DNA of 64,000 nt. Origin: a virus. The stretch covers positions 1-64,000 of the IMG/VR virus record IMGVR_UViG_3300030419_003648; one strand, 5' to 3'. Below the pieces are notes generated by a model that saw only the letters and a list, made by a program, of their open reading frames with translations, was not told the origin of the DNA and searched no databases. The position numbers and the translations under genes are program-made. This document shows positions 22,684 through 29,898 of this stretch, in pieces (positions within the stretch are counted from its first letter, which is position 1; every line of letters starts with the position of its first letter).

Positions 22684-22926
22684 ATGAAAGAAGCAATTAA
22701 AAGCAAAAAAGGAATCATGGCAATAGTATCAATACTTATTGCACTCTTTGCTGCTATATGGCAAAACGGAGGACTTGATGGAATTATTATAGATGTACCC
22801 GGATCTGATCCGATTGAAGTAAACATTCCAGAAAGTTGTGAAGATTGTGAAGAGGCTTGTAAGTGCGATATTGATGACGGCGATTGTGTCTGTGACACTG
22901 ATTGCGCCTGTCCTGTCTGCGCCTGA
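22684..22926 (+). CDS. Membrane protein with acidic Cys-rich tail
   Basis: An 80-residue protein starting after GGAG with 7-nt spacing. One hydrophobic segment (residues 9-27) is followed by an acidic, highly Cys-rich tail with nine Cys in the last 30 residues, metallothionein-like. The final 89 bp are also read in another frame as the signal peptide of the next gene, so the Cys pattern may partly result from dual coding. Metal binding is speculative. Confidence 0.6.
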   Translation: MKEAIKSKKGIMAIVSILIALFAAIWQNGGLDGIIIDVPGSDPIEVNIPESCEDCEEACKCDIDDGDCVCDTDCACPVCA

Positions 22927-23356
22927 TAACTATGAGGTGGAAGTAGTTGAATACTGTGATTACGTGGAACTTAATCATGTATACAGATACGATGAAATAG
23001 ACGAGAGAGTGGTTTGCTATATGAAGCAGGCCATTTTCTGGTCTTTTAGGCATGACGTTTTATTACCAGTAAAAAACTCAGAAGGTAAATTAACCGATGA
23101 GTATAAGATGACTTCAGACTTTGTTATAAGAGATTTTATTGTATTAAAAACTGGCTGGAGCAATAAGCAAAACGTAAGATGGAATCTAATAAATGGAAAA
23201 TGGCACTTTACCTTCTACGATATGAATAGCGATACGTATCTAAGAGTCATATGTGGAAGCATGAAAACGACTCACACAGATTATGATGTCGAACGCAGAC
23301 ATCTTAAAATGTTAAAAAAAGATTTCAGACACGAATTTATGGGGAGAAGAGAATGA
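22838..23356 (+). CDS. Exported hypothetical protein
   Basis: A 172-residue protein from a GTG start. The N-terminus MKIVKRLVSAILMTAIVSVT has a basic n-region and hydrophobic core, and cleavage after VLSA (residue 27) fits a Sec signal peptide. The mature part contains many Tyr, Asp and Arg residues; no domain recognised. An internal ATG (residue 13) is an alternative start. Overlaps the Cys-rich gene in a different frame and the next gene by 4 bp. Confidence 0.65.
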   Translation: MKIVKRLVSAILMTAIVSVTLIAPVLSAPDNYEVEVVEYCDYVELNHVYRYDEIDERVVCYMKQAIFWSFRHDVLLPVKNSEGKLTDEYKMTSDFVIRDFIVLKTGWSNKQNVRWNLINGKWHFTFYDMNSDTYLRVICGSMKTTHTDYDVERRHLKMLKKDFRHEFMGRRE

Positions 23357-23745
23357 AATACCCAAAGATTAGAGCAGAGTGGCAACCAATAAACAATCCT
23401 GATATTGATATAAAAAGACAAGACATAAAGATATACAAAAACTCAGAGCTTATTCAAGAGTATTCACTGAACCGTTGGGAAGGGGCGTTAGAATTTTTTA
23501 CCCCTGCTTGGGACAAGAAGGGGCATCTGATACAAGACCCAACTAGAATATACTACACTGTGGAAGCTATCACAGATAACTTTTCATCTGAAGTTGTAGC
23601 TTCAAATGTCATAGAATTACAAAGCATTGCTATTGATGAAAAACCAACGGACTTGAAGGTGTCCGTAATGCCCTTTCCAGAGGTTTATCAAGAATACGAT
23701 CCGTCAAATCCAAACATTTCTATCATGGGTAGTGGGGTTATTTAA
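23353..23745 (+). CDS. Hypothetical protein with beta-sandwich character
   Basis: A 130-residue protein with alternating strands (DIKIYKNSELIQEYSL, RIYYTVEAITDNFSSEVVASNVIEL) that resemble a fibronectin type III-like or other Ig-like domain. No signal peptide. Directly abuts the M19 gene. The structural role is a guess. Confidence 0.65.
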   Translation: MKYPKIRAEWQPINNPDIDIKRQDIKIYKNSELIQEYSLNRWEGALEFFTPAWDKKGHLIQDPTRIYYTVEAITDNFSSEVVASNVIELQSIAIDEKPTDLKVSVMPFPEVYQEYDPSNPNISIMGSGVI

Positions 23746-25005
23746 ATGAACTGGCAAGATATTCACGACCAAGCTATTGTATTTGATTGGCATAATCACG
23801 GCACACTTAAAAATTTCTTATTCGACCGTTCTCTGAACGGTAAAGACTCTAGGTTCTTAAGCAGGTTATTCAAAAGGGCTTTCTGGCCTTTGAGTGAAAG
23901 AAACACTTTACCAAAGATGAAAGAAGGAGGATTAAACGTAGTTCTCTCGACTTCTTATATACCTGAAATAGAATGGGTAGACGATCAAAAGTTAATTAAG
24001 TTTTTGAAGTGGATTTATCCTTCAGTAAATAAGAGGGTTTTCAAACCAACTTACTTCGATGCAACTAATGCGATGATGGATCGTATGGAAGAAGAAGTAG
24101 AATTGTACAATGATATTTCTCTGATCTTAGATTCTGACAGCAAATTTAAGTTTGTAAAGAGTCTAAAAGAATTAGAAAATTCCATTGTTGAACATGACAT
24201 AGCAATGATTCATTCTGTTGAAGGAGGTCACTCTCTTAATGGTGAATTAGCAAAGAAGCGTGTTGATGAGGCAACTGCTGTAAAACCGCTTATAGAAAAT
24301 GAGCTAATGGAAAATCTTGAACACTTCTATAACAGGGGTGTTGCCTATCTTACTCTTGCTCACTTTTACCCAAACCATTTAGTGTCTCCTGTTTTTCCAT
24401 ACCCAGAGTATGGTATCAAGAGTAGTAATTGGAAGAACCTAATGGCTGGCTGGGACATGAATAAGGGTCTTACATCTACTGGCAAAAAGGTTGTGCAAGC
24501 CATGAAAGACATGGGTATGATTATAGATATAAGTCATTGTACCCCAACGGCAAGACAACAAGTTTATGAAATTGTTGGAGATGACTTATCGAGGATAGTT
24601 GCGAGTCATATTGGTGCATTTTCTATTAACCCAGACCCCTATAACTTAGAGGACTGGGAAATTAAATGGTTAGCAGATCATAATTGTTTAATAGGTTTAA
24701 TTTTTATGAACTATTGGTTAAGCCCAATAGATTCAGGTCTTGGATTAAAACACCTAGAAAGAACAATAGATCATATAATTAACATAGCCGGAGACCAAGT
24801 CTTGGCTATAGGGACTGATTTCGACGGGTTTACTGATCCTCCAGACGAGATAACTGACATTTCAGAATTGCCTAGACTTACTAGATATTTATCTTCGTTA
24901 AAGGGTGGGATTGATAAGGATAAGTATTCAAATAACACAATTACTAATATACTTGGTAGAAACTCACTTAGATTTATCCTAGAAGGCTGGGGCAAAAAGA
25001 AATGA
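23746..25005 (+). CDS. Membrane dipeptidase homologue (peptidase M19)
   Basis: A 419-residue M19-family TIM-barrel metallopeptidase. Recognisable blocks: FDWHNH (13-18), IHSVEGGHSL with E159, the IDISHCTP with H264, ASHIG with H288, and AIGTDFDGF. The family hydrolyses dipeptides, including D-containing ones, with two zinc ions held by H, D, E, H, H. Here the Asp of the first motif (HxD) is His18, so one ligand is altered. It lacks a signal peptide. Placement among small membrane proteins suggests a link to wall degradation at lysis, which is inference. Confidence 0.9.
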   Translation: MNWQDIHDQAIVFDWHNHGTLKNFLFDRSLNGKDSRFLSRLFKRAFWPLSERNTLPKMKEGGLNVVLSTSYIPEIEWVDDQKLIKFLKWIYPSVNKRVFKPTYFDATNAMMDRMEEEVELYNDISLILDSDSKFKFVKSLKELENSIVEHDIAMIHSVEGGHSLNGELAKKRVDEATAVKPLIENELMENLEHFYNRGVAYLTLAHFYPNHLVSPVFPYPEYGIKSSNWKNLMAGWDMNKGLTSTGKKVVQAMKDMGMIIDISHCTPTARQQVYEIVGDDLSRIVASHIGAFSINPDPYNLEDWEIKWLADHNCLIGLIFMNYWLSPIDSGLGLKHLERTIDHIINIAGDQVLAIGTDFDGFTDPPDEITDISELPRLTRYLSSLKGGIDKDKYSNNTITNILGRNSLRFILEGWGKKK

Positions 25006-25514
25006 AAAAATACATAGAGGCATTAAAACAATACTCGGAAGACGCAACTACTAGCGATGCAAAAACTGGAGCTTGCTGGGAAGGCTACGAAAGAGTGCCT
25101 AATACTAAAAAAGGTGAACCCGGAAGTTGCAGAAAGATTGGATCAACTACAGCAGATTATAAGTATGAAAACCCAAAGACTGGCGAAGTGTTTATATACA
25201 CACGAAAGGGAACTTATAAAAAGGGAAACACAGTATTAATTTATAGAGGTAAAGCAGAAGAAGCAGAAGCTGCTGAATATCAAGGAAGAAAGGTTACTCT
25301 CAACAAACCTTTCTTAACACCAGATGGGCCAAAGAAACGTTCTGTATATGTAAAAAATGATAAGGGTAATGTAGTCAAAGTTAACTTCGGAGACCCTAAC
25401 ATGAAAATAAAAAAGAACGACCCAGAAAGGCGTAAGAGCTTTAGAGCTAGACATAATTGTGATAACCCCGGACCTAAATGGAAGGCAAGATATTGGTCTT
25501 GTAAAATGTGGTAA
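25002..25514 (+). CDS. Basic protein with DUF5872-like C-terminus
   Basis: A 170-residue basic protein. ACWEGYERVPNTKKGEPGSCRK near the N-terminus and the C-terminal RRKSFRARHNCDNPGPKWKARYWSCKMW are motifs I associate with small virion-linked proteins in phages and large eukaryotic viruses (DUF5872-like), including conserved Cys and Trp. The function of these motifs is unknown. Overlaps the M19 gene by 4 bp. Confidence 0.7.
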   Translation: MKKYIEALKQYSEDATTSDAKTGACWEGYERVPNTKKGEPGSCRKIGSTTADYKYENPKTGEVFIYTRKGTYKKGNTVLIYRGKAEEAEAAEYQGRKVTLNKPFLTPDGPKKRSVYVKNDKGNVVKVNFGDPNMKIKKNDPERRKSFRARHNCDNPGPKWKARYWSCKMW

Positions 25515-25515
25515 C

Positions 25516-25806
25516 ATGCCGAATAATAGTAATAGATTGCAGACTATCTTAGAAAAACGTCGTCAAAAACATCAGATCAAATCTGAGAAAAAAGACGATA
25601 AGGAAGAAAAGAAAGAAACTAAAAGAAATTACAGGCTTGATAAAATCAATGCCGTAAAAGAAAAAATCTACGCTGTTGCAGCCAAAAGGAAGTGGTTGTT
25701 TTTAATAATAGCAGCTGCGATAGTAGCCTACTTAGTCATTTTCAAAGGCGGGTTTAGCTTTGGTGGCGGAGGAGGCATTTTAGAGAAGGTTAAAAGCTTC
25801 TTTTAA
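25516..25806 (+). CDS. Basic membrane protein with Gly-rich tail
   Basis: A 96-residue protein starting at ATG 25516, right after the previous stop. About 60 Lys/Glu/Arg-rich residues are followed by one transmembrane segment (WLFLIIAAAIVAYLVIF) and a GGFSFGGGGG stretch. Unrecognised; consistent with a membrane-attached phage protein. Confidence 0.65.
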   Translation: MPNNSNRLQTILEKRRQKHQIKSEKKDDKEEKKETKRNYRLDKINAVKEKIYAVAAKRKWLFLIIAAAIVAYLVIFKGGFSFGGGGGILEKVKSFF

Positions 25807-25827
25807 TTTTTATTAAGGAAAAGAACT

Positions 25828-26007
25828 ATGGAAAAGGTAAAAGCCTTATTCAAAAGTCGTCGTTTTTGGACTGCCGTTGGTGGCGTTGTTGTAGTAGTCG
25901 CTCAGGAAACTCTTGGGGTAGATTCAGAAACAACAAATAGAATTGTCGCACTTGCTGTGGCTTGGATTTTAGGAGACTCTTTGAGAGTTACTTCTACAGA
26001 AGAGTAA
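25828..26007 (+). CDS. Small holin-like membrane protein, 59 aa
   Basis: ATG at 25828 follows AAGGAAA. The product has a basic start (MEKVKALFKSRRFW) and two hydrophobic stretches (TAVGGVVVVVAQ and IVALAVAWILG) around a short polar turn. Size and topology fit a class II holin or a related small phage membrane protein, and it stands near the M19 gene. No experimental proxy in the sequence. Confidence 0.6.
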   Translation: MEKVKALFKSRRFWTAVGGVVVVVAQETLGVDSETTNRIVALAVAWILGDSLRVTSTEE

Positions 26008-26020
26008 TAATGCTATTTGA

Positions 26021-26077
26021 AATAGCGGCTCACCCAAATCTTCAATGACCCTCGCACCCGTAGGGTGAGCTGCTGTT
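26021..26077 (+). terminator. Inverted repeat, terminator or attenuator
   Basis: AATAGCGGCTCACCC (26021-26035) can pair with GGGTGAGCTGCTGTT (26063-26077) through 15 bp with two wobble pairs. The 27-nt loop is followed by TTCCTTT. It separates the membrane genes from the thioredoxins. The T-run is imperfect, so partial termination is possible. Confidence 0.5.
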
Positions 26078-26094
26078 TCCTTTAGGAAAGAAAT

Positions 26095-26382
26095 ATGGAA
26101 AACAAAAATAATCATTTGTTGGTTTTTTCTGCTGCATGGTGTGGGCCATGTAGAATGATGAAGGCTTTAGTATGGTCTGATTCTAGTGTTCAACAAGCTC
26201 TTTCTAGCTTCAAGTCTCACAAGTTCATAGACATAGACGACGTTCAAGGTCAAGCCTTAGCAAGAATCTATCATGTTAGATCTGTTCCAACTATTGTAGT
26301 CACCGATAAAGAAGGGCAACCTCTGAAGATTGCCAATACAATGGATGCAAAAGAAACTGTGAGGTTTTTAGAAAATGCTTAA
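26095..26382 (+). CDS. Thioredoxin
   Basis: A 95-residue thioredoxin-fold protein with the canonical WCGPC active site (W15-C19) and the cis-proline loop RSVPTIVV. It would reduce disulfides, and in a phage with its own class I ribonucleotide reductase it is a natural electron donor. Slightly shorter than bacterial Trx (about 105). Follows AGGAAAG. Overlaps the second thioredoxin gene by 8 bp. Confidence 0.92.
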   Translation: MENKNNHLLVFSAAWCGPCRMMKALVWSDSSVQQALSSFKSHKFIDIDDVQGQALARIYHVRSVPTIVVTDKEGQPLKIANTMDAKETVRFLENA

Positions 26383-26674
26383 ATCAAAATATCAAGTGGT
26401 TGTTTTCATGGCTGAATGGTGTCCTCATTGTACACACATGAAAAACAATGTCTGGACTGACCAAAAAGTATCAGAAAGTGTCTCAAAATATCATGGAGGC
26501 AAACCAGCTTTCATCGTTTGTTCTAAACCTCAGAACAGACATCTAGTAGACGAATTCAACATAGAAAAATATCCCACTGTTGTGATTATGGATGAAGATC
26601 ACAATATAAAAAGACAAGCTAATAATATGACTACTGATGAAGTCGTAAGTTTTTTAGAGGACTTTAATGGTTAA
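26375..26674 (+). CDS. Thioredoxin-like protein with CPHC site
   Basis: A 99-residue thioredoxin-fold protein with WCPHC (W15-C19), the same dipeptide as DsbA, and a cis-proline loop KYPTVVI. CPHC usually raises redox potential relative to CGPC, so it may be more oxidising. No signal peptide, so it would act in the cytoplasm. Overlaps both neighbours. Confidence 0.85.
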   Translation: MLKSKYQVVVFMAEWCPHCTHMKNNVWTDQKVSESVSKYHGGKPAFIVCSKPQNRHLVDEFNIEKYPTVVIMDEDHNIKRQANNMTTDEVVSFLEDFNG

Positions 26675-27644
26675 TCACGACAGCCGTATACTAATCACAG
26701 GTGGCGACGGCTTTATTGGTTCACACTTAGCTTTATATCTACAAGGGCTTGGCTACAAAAATATTTTTCCATGCCCTAAAACAGCAGAAGCTAACTTAAA
26801 TGTTAGTGCCGCAGTAGGGTATGCTTTCGAGTGGGCAAACCCTGACTGCGTTATTCATTTAGCCTCTAAGAATTCTGGGCTTCATAATAACATTAAATAT
26901 CCTGCTGGAATCATGCACGAAAATCTTGATATGGGATTAAAAGTGTTTGAAGAGTCTAGGCTATACAATGTAAAAAAATTCATTATGGCTGGGGATATGT
27001 CATGTTACTCTCCACAATCACCTGTCCCATTTAAAGAAGAAGACATGTGGATGGGAGAAGCCCATATCTCAAAAAGATTCTACTCACACGCAAAAAGAAT
27101 CTTGATGGAATACAATGGCGCGATGTCGAGTCAGTTTGATTGGTGTGGAATAAATCTAATATTTAGTGATGTTTACGGTGTTGGTAATAAATGGAATCCC
27201 CTTGCCGGAAATATAATTCCAGTAGCGATAAGCCAAGTAGCACTAGCACAAGATGAAGACAGACCTTTAGAGCTTAGTGGAGATAAAAATTTAACTAGAG
27301 ACTTCATACACATAAACGATGTCTGTAGAGCCATAGAGCTTTGTGTTTCAAAACAAGATCAACCTATAGGATTTAATGTTGGCTCAGGTGTAGGAACTAC
27401 CCTAGAACAACTTCATGAAAAAATAGCCTATCTAATGGGATACACAGGAATTACTTGGAGTGAAGGTGAAAGTTATCTACCCAAAAAAGCGGTGCTGTCC
27501 AACAAGTTAATTGATAAAACTCTTGGATGGAAGCCAATCATGGACATAGACAGTGGTCTAAAAGAGTTAGTTTTACATCAAAGAACTCATATGAATGTCG
27601 GAAGATTCACAAGAGATAGCTTGGGTATGAATCATCTAATATGA
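26667..27644 (+). CDS. NAD-dependent epimerase/dehydratase, GDP-L-fucose synthase-like
   Basis: A 325-residue extended short-chain dehydrogenase. Rossmann GGDGFIGSHL (about 12-21), YSHAK as the YxxxK active pair, and the substrate segment NLTRDFIHINDVCRAI. The pattern with DMGLKVFEESR and KFIMAGDMSCYSP follows GDP-fucose synthase (WcaG/Fcl), which converts GDP-4-keto-6-deoxymannose to GDP-fucose. The upstream 4,6-dehydratase is not seen, so another nucleotide-sugar is possible. Neighbouring genes are glycan-related. Confidence 0.82.
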   Translation: MVNHDSRILITGGDGFIGSHLALYLQGLGYKNIFPCPKTAEANLNVSAAVGYAFEWANPDCVIHLASKNSGLHNNIKYPAGIMHENLDMGLKVFEESRLYNVKKFIMAGDMSCYSPQSPVPFKEEDMWMGEAHISKRFYSHAKRILMEYNGAMSSQFDWCGINLIFSDVYGVGNKWNPLAGNIIPVAISQVALAQDEDRPLELSGDKNLTRDFIHINDVCRAIELCVSKQDQPIGFNVGSGVGTTLEQLHEKIAYLMGYTGITWSEGESYLPKKAVLSNKLIDKTLGWKPIMDIDSGLKELVLHQRTHMNVGRFTRDSLGMNHLI

Positions 27645-28525
27645 TTACAACAGTAGTAATATCAAAAGATAAGCCAGCACAACTTCACTTGCTGCTAGAA
27701 AGCTTGTACAAATATGGAGGAAATTTATTCGATATCCATGTTTTGTATGAAGCTACCTCTACCATGATAGAAGAAGGCTATTTAAAAACAAAACTTGCTT
27801 TCTACAACAAATCTAAATTTGGCCTAAGCTTTCCAGTACGATGGTACACCAGAAAAAATGATAATCTTTGCGAGGACATCCTAAGTTTATTAGAAGAGCC
27901 TAGATATTTATCGTGCTTGTTCAATGATGAGAACATACTTTTTGACAGGGTGGCATCATATAAAAAGATAAAGGAATTATTTTTAGAGTTTAGTTTGGCA
28001 AGTCTTTCTTTGAGGCTTGGCAACAACACTGTTATACAAAATCCTTACGATGCGCAAAACTATTTTGCAGAACTACCTGAAGAAGGCAGATTTGTAATGG
28101 ATAGATTTTTAGTTTGGAACGCTGCGCAAATTAAACCGTTCACTAATTTTGGTATGCCTATGTCAATAAATGGACATATATATTCTTCTAACCTACTAAA
28201 AAAAGTTTTAGAGCGATCCAGAACTGAAGATAGGGATACATTTGAAACTGATATACAAAAAACCCTATACGTAGGTGATTTTCTAGGGAATATGCCGCCA
28301 TTAATGGCGTGTACAGAATATAGTTGTGTACTAAATAATAGTGCAACAAGAATATCTGATGATGACACTAACGACTTAGGCATATCTGATATAGAGTTAA
28401 ACGAAAGATATATTAACGGCAAAATAATAGACTTTAATTTTTTCGATTTCAGTCATGTATCAAAACCATTTCAAGATTTTATAGTACGTTTTAAGAATGA
28501 AAATTATATGTACAACGGTGGTTAG
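27641..28525 (+). CDS. Glycosyltransferase-like protein, paralogue of the 17795 gene
   Basis: A 294-residue protein starting MITTVVISKDKPAQLHLLLESL, a GT-A-like opening. The segments LSCLFNDENILFDR, LSLRLGNNTVIQ and NFGMPMSINGHIY parallel those in the protein at 17795. The metal-binding acidic motif is less clear here (NDEN). It overlaps the epimerase by 4 bp and the beta-propeller gene by 29 bp. Donor and acceptor unknown. Confidence 0.68.
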   Translation: MITTVVISKDKPAQLHLLLESLYKYGGNLFDIHVLYEATSTMIEEGYLKTKLAFYNKSKFGLSFPVRWYTRKNDNLCEDILSLLEEPRYLSCLFNDENILFDRVASYKKIKELFLEFSLASLSLRLGNNTVIQNPYDAQNYFAELPEEGRFVMDRFLVWNAAQIKPFTNFGMPMSINGHIYSSNLLKKVLERSRTEDRDTFETDIQKTLYVGDFLGNMPPLMACTEYSCVLNNSATRISDDDTNDLGISDIELNERYINGKIIDFNFFDFSHVSKPFQDFIVRFKNENYMYNGG

Positions 28526-29417
28526 AGCCGCCAAACAAGGTGATATACATGGAGGTCTTTATGTAATAGATCTCGAAACAGAAGAAGTGATTCATCATGC
28601 TCCTTATGAAAAAGATTTTGTTAATGATAACGAGCGTGGAGGAGAAAGAGGTCTGCGTGGCATTGTTGTTCTTTCTGACCGTATTATCGTTTCTGATTCT
28701 GCTGGTTTTATTGAATTAGATAAATCGACATACGAAATATTACGAACACATCAGGATAGAGACTACTTCAAAAGCATACATGAAATTGCTTTTTATGATA
28801 ATCACATATGGGTTACATCTACAGCTTATGATGCTATCGTCAAAGTAGATCCTAATGATTTCAGCGTGAAAGGTTTTTGGGAAATATTAGGAAGGGACGT
28901 TGAGGACTACAAGGTTTTAACTGGAAAGAAAGAGATTACTCCAGACACTCGGTCTGAAGAAGACAGGTATCACATAAACTCAATATTTGTTTCTGACGAA
29001 AGACTTCTTTTTTCTGGTTTAATAACTCCTCTATATGACTTCAACACTATGGAAAAAGTTTGTGACATTCCAACACTCCAGAATGGAGCGAAAAGTTTTG
29101 TTCATAACTTCTATCAGTACGATGACCTTTACGCTTCAAATCTTACATCGTTTTCTTCTCTTGGATTGTCTGATGGGGAATCTTTTGTTCCTATCGAGAT
29201 ACCAAGAATGAAGAAGGCAAAGTTTCACGTTGACGACATAGCTTCTAATAACTGGAACAGAGGCTTAGCTCGTTATGGAAACAGGTTGGTAATTGGTTCT
29301 TCGCCAGCAAGGATACTGGTTTATAACCTTGAGACTCAGGAATTTGAAAAGGAAATAAAATTAGAACAGGACATCAGACACGCCATACATGGATTGGAAA
29401 TATTAGATGAAGTTTAA
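28497..29417 (+). CDS. Beta-propeller-like protein
   Basis: A 306-residue protein made of repeated short strands: GGLYVIDLETEEVIHH, GIVVLSDRIIVSDSAGFIELDKST, IAFYDNHIWVTSTAYDAIVKVDP, RLVIGSSPARILVYNLETQEF. This fits a propeller such as the TIGR03032 / DUF4915 group often found beside glycosyltransferases. Family function is not established. No signal peptide. Overlaps the previous gene by 29 bp. Confidence 0.75.
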   Translation: MKIICTTVVRAAKQGDIHGGLYVIDLETEEVIHHAPYEKDFVNDNERGGERGLRGIVVLSDRIIVSDSAGFIELDKSTYEILRTHQDRDYFKSIHEIAFYDNHIWVTSTAYDAIVKVDPNDFSVKGFWEILGRDVEDYKVLTGKKEITPDTRSEEDRYHINSIFVSDERLLFSGLITPLYDFNTMEKVCDIPTLQNGAKSFVHNFYQYDDLYASNLTSFSSLGLSDGESFVPIEIPRMKKAKFHVDDIASNNWNRGLARYGNRLVIGSSPARILVYNLETQEFEKEIKLEQDIRHAIHGLEILDEV

Positions 29418-29595
29418 TGAGCAGCTAGCTCTAAAAAATGGGGCAGAAAAAGTTAAAAATGGCAAGGTTTTCTGGGCTTGGCTATTGCCAGAGAAGGATG
29501 GCTTTCGTAAGATGGTAGCCTACGCCCGAAAAAATGATATTTTTTGGATTCATCCAGAGTACCAAAATGGGCAAAACGATAAGAAGAAAAAGTAA
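29407..29595 (+). CDS. Small hypothetical protein, 62 aa
   Basis: A 62-residue basic protein with VFWAWLLPEKDGF and a Lys-rich end. It overlaps the propeller gene by 11 bp and the 34-codon frame at 29567 by 29 bp. Unrecognised. Confidence 0.55.
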   Translation: MKFNEQLALKNGAEKVKNGKVFWAWLLPEKDGFRKMVAYARKNDIFWIHPEYQNGQNDKKKK

Positions 29596-29671
29596 GCAAG
29601 ACAAAAAACGCTTAAAAGAACAGCGTAAGGTGCGAAGTAAAAAACGGGACGGTCTGGTTCACCCCAAGTAG
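29567..29671 (+). CDS. Tiny Lys/Arg-rich protein, 34 aa
   Basis: ATG 29567 to TAG 29669-29671. Nearly half the residues are Lys or Arg (MGKTIRRKSKQDKKRLKEQR at the start). Similar in character to the 61-residue frame at 7937. Could be a nucleic-acid-binding peptide or a chance frame. Confidence 0.35.
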   Translation: MGKTIRRKSKQDKKRLKEQRKVRSKKRDGLVHPK

Positions 29672-29730
29672 GTCTTACTCAAACAAAACTACACGACTTT
29701 TCAAAAATAAATCAAGCCATTTTCTGAATC

Positions 29731-29739
29731 GTGTATAAT
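29731..29739 (+). promoter_or_regulatory. Promoter core GTG-TATAAT for the reductase operon
   Basis: TATAAT at 29734-29739 with GTG before it, identical to the cores at 7580 and 12145. It lies 160 bp before the nrdA start, leaving a long structured leader. Confidence 0.65.
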
Positions 29740-29777
29740 ACTTTGTTGGGCAATAAAAGAGCCTCCTTGAGAGCGCT

Positions 29778-29881
29778 AGAGCGACACAAGCTCAACATGC
29801 CTTGTTGCACCAAGCAAAAAGTTTTTAATCGTGTTTTACTGTCCTCTAACATTGTTTGGTAAACAAGTGTCGCTCTTTTTT
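29778..29881 (+). promoter_or_regulatory. Leader inverted repeat with U-run before nrdA, possible attenuator
   Basis: AGAGCGACAC (29778-29787) pairs perfectly with GTGTCGCTCT (29867-29876), followed by TTTTTT and then the nrdA start at 29899. The 79-nt loop contains TGTTTGGTAAACA. A long stem with a U-run inside the 5' leader is the layout of an attenuator; it could equally be a terminator for the preceding operon. Confidence 0.45.
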
Positions 29882-29898
29882 GATAACTAGGAAACAAC

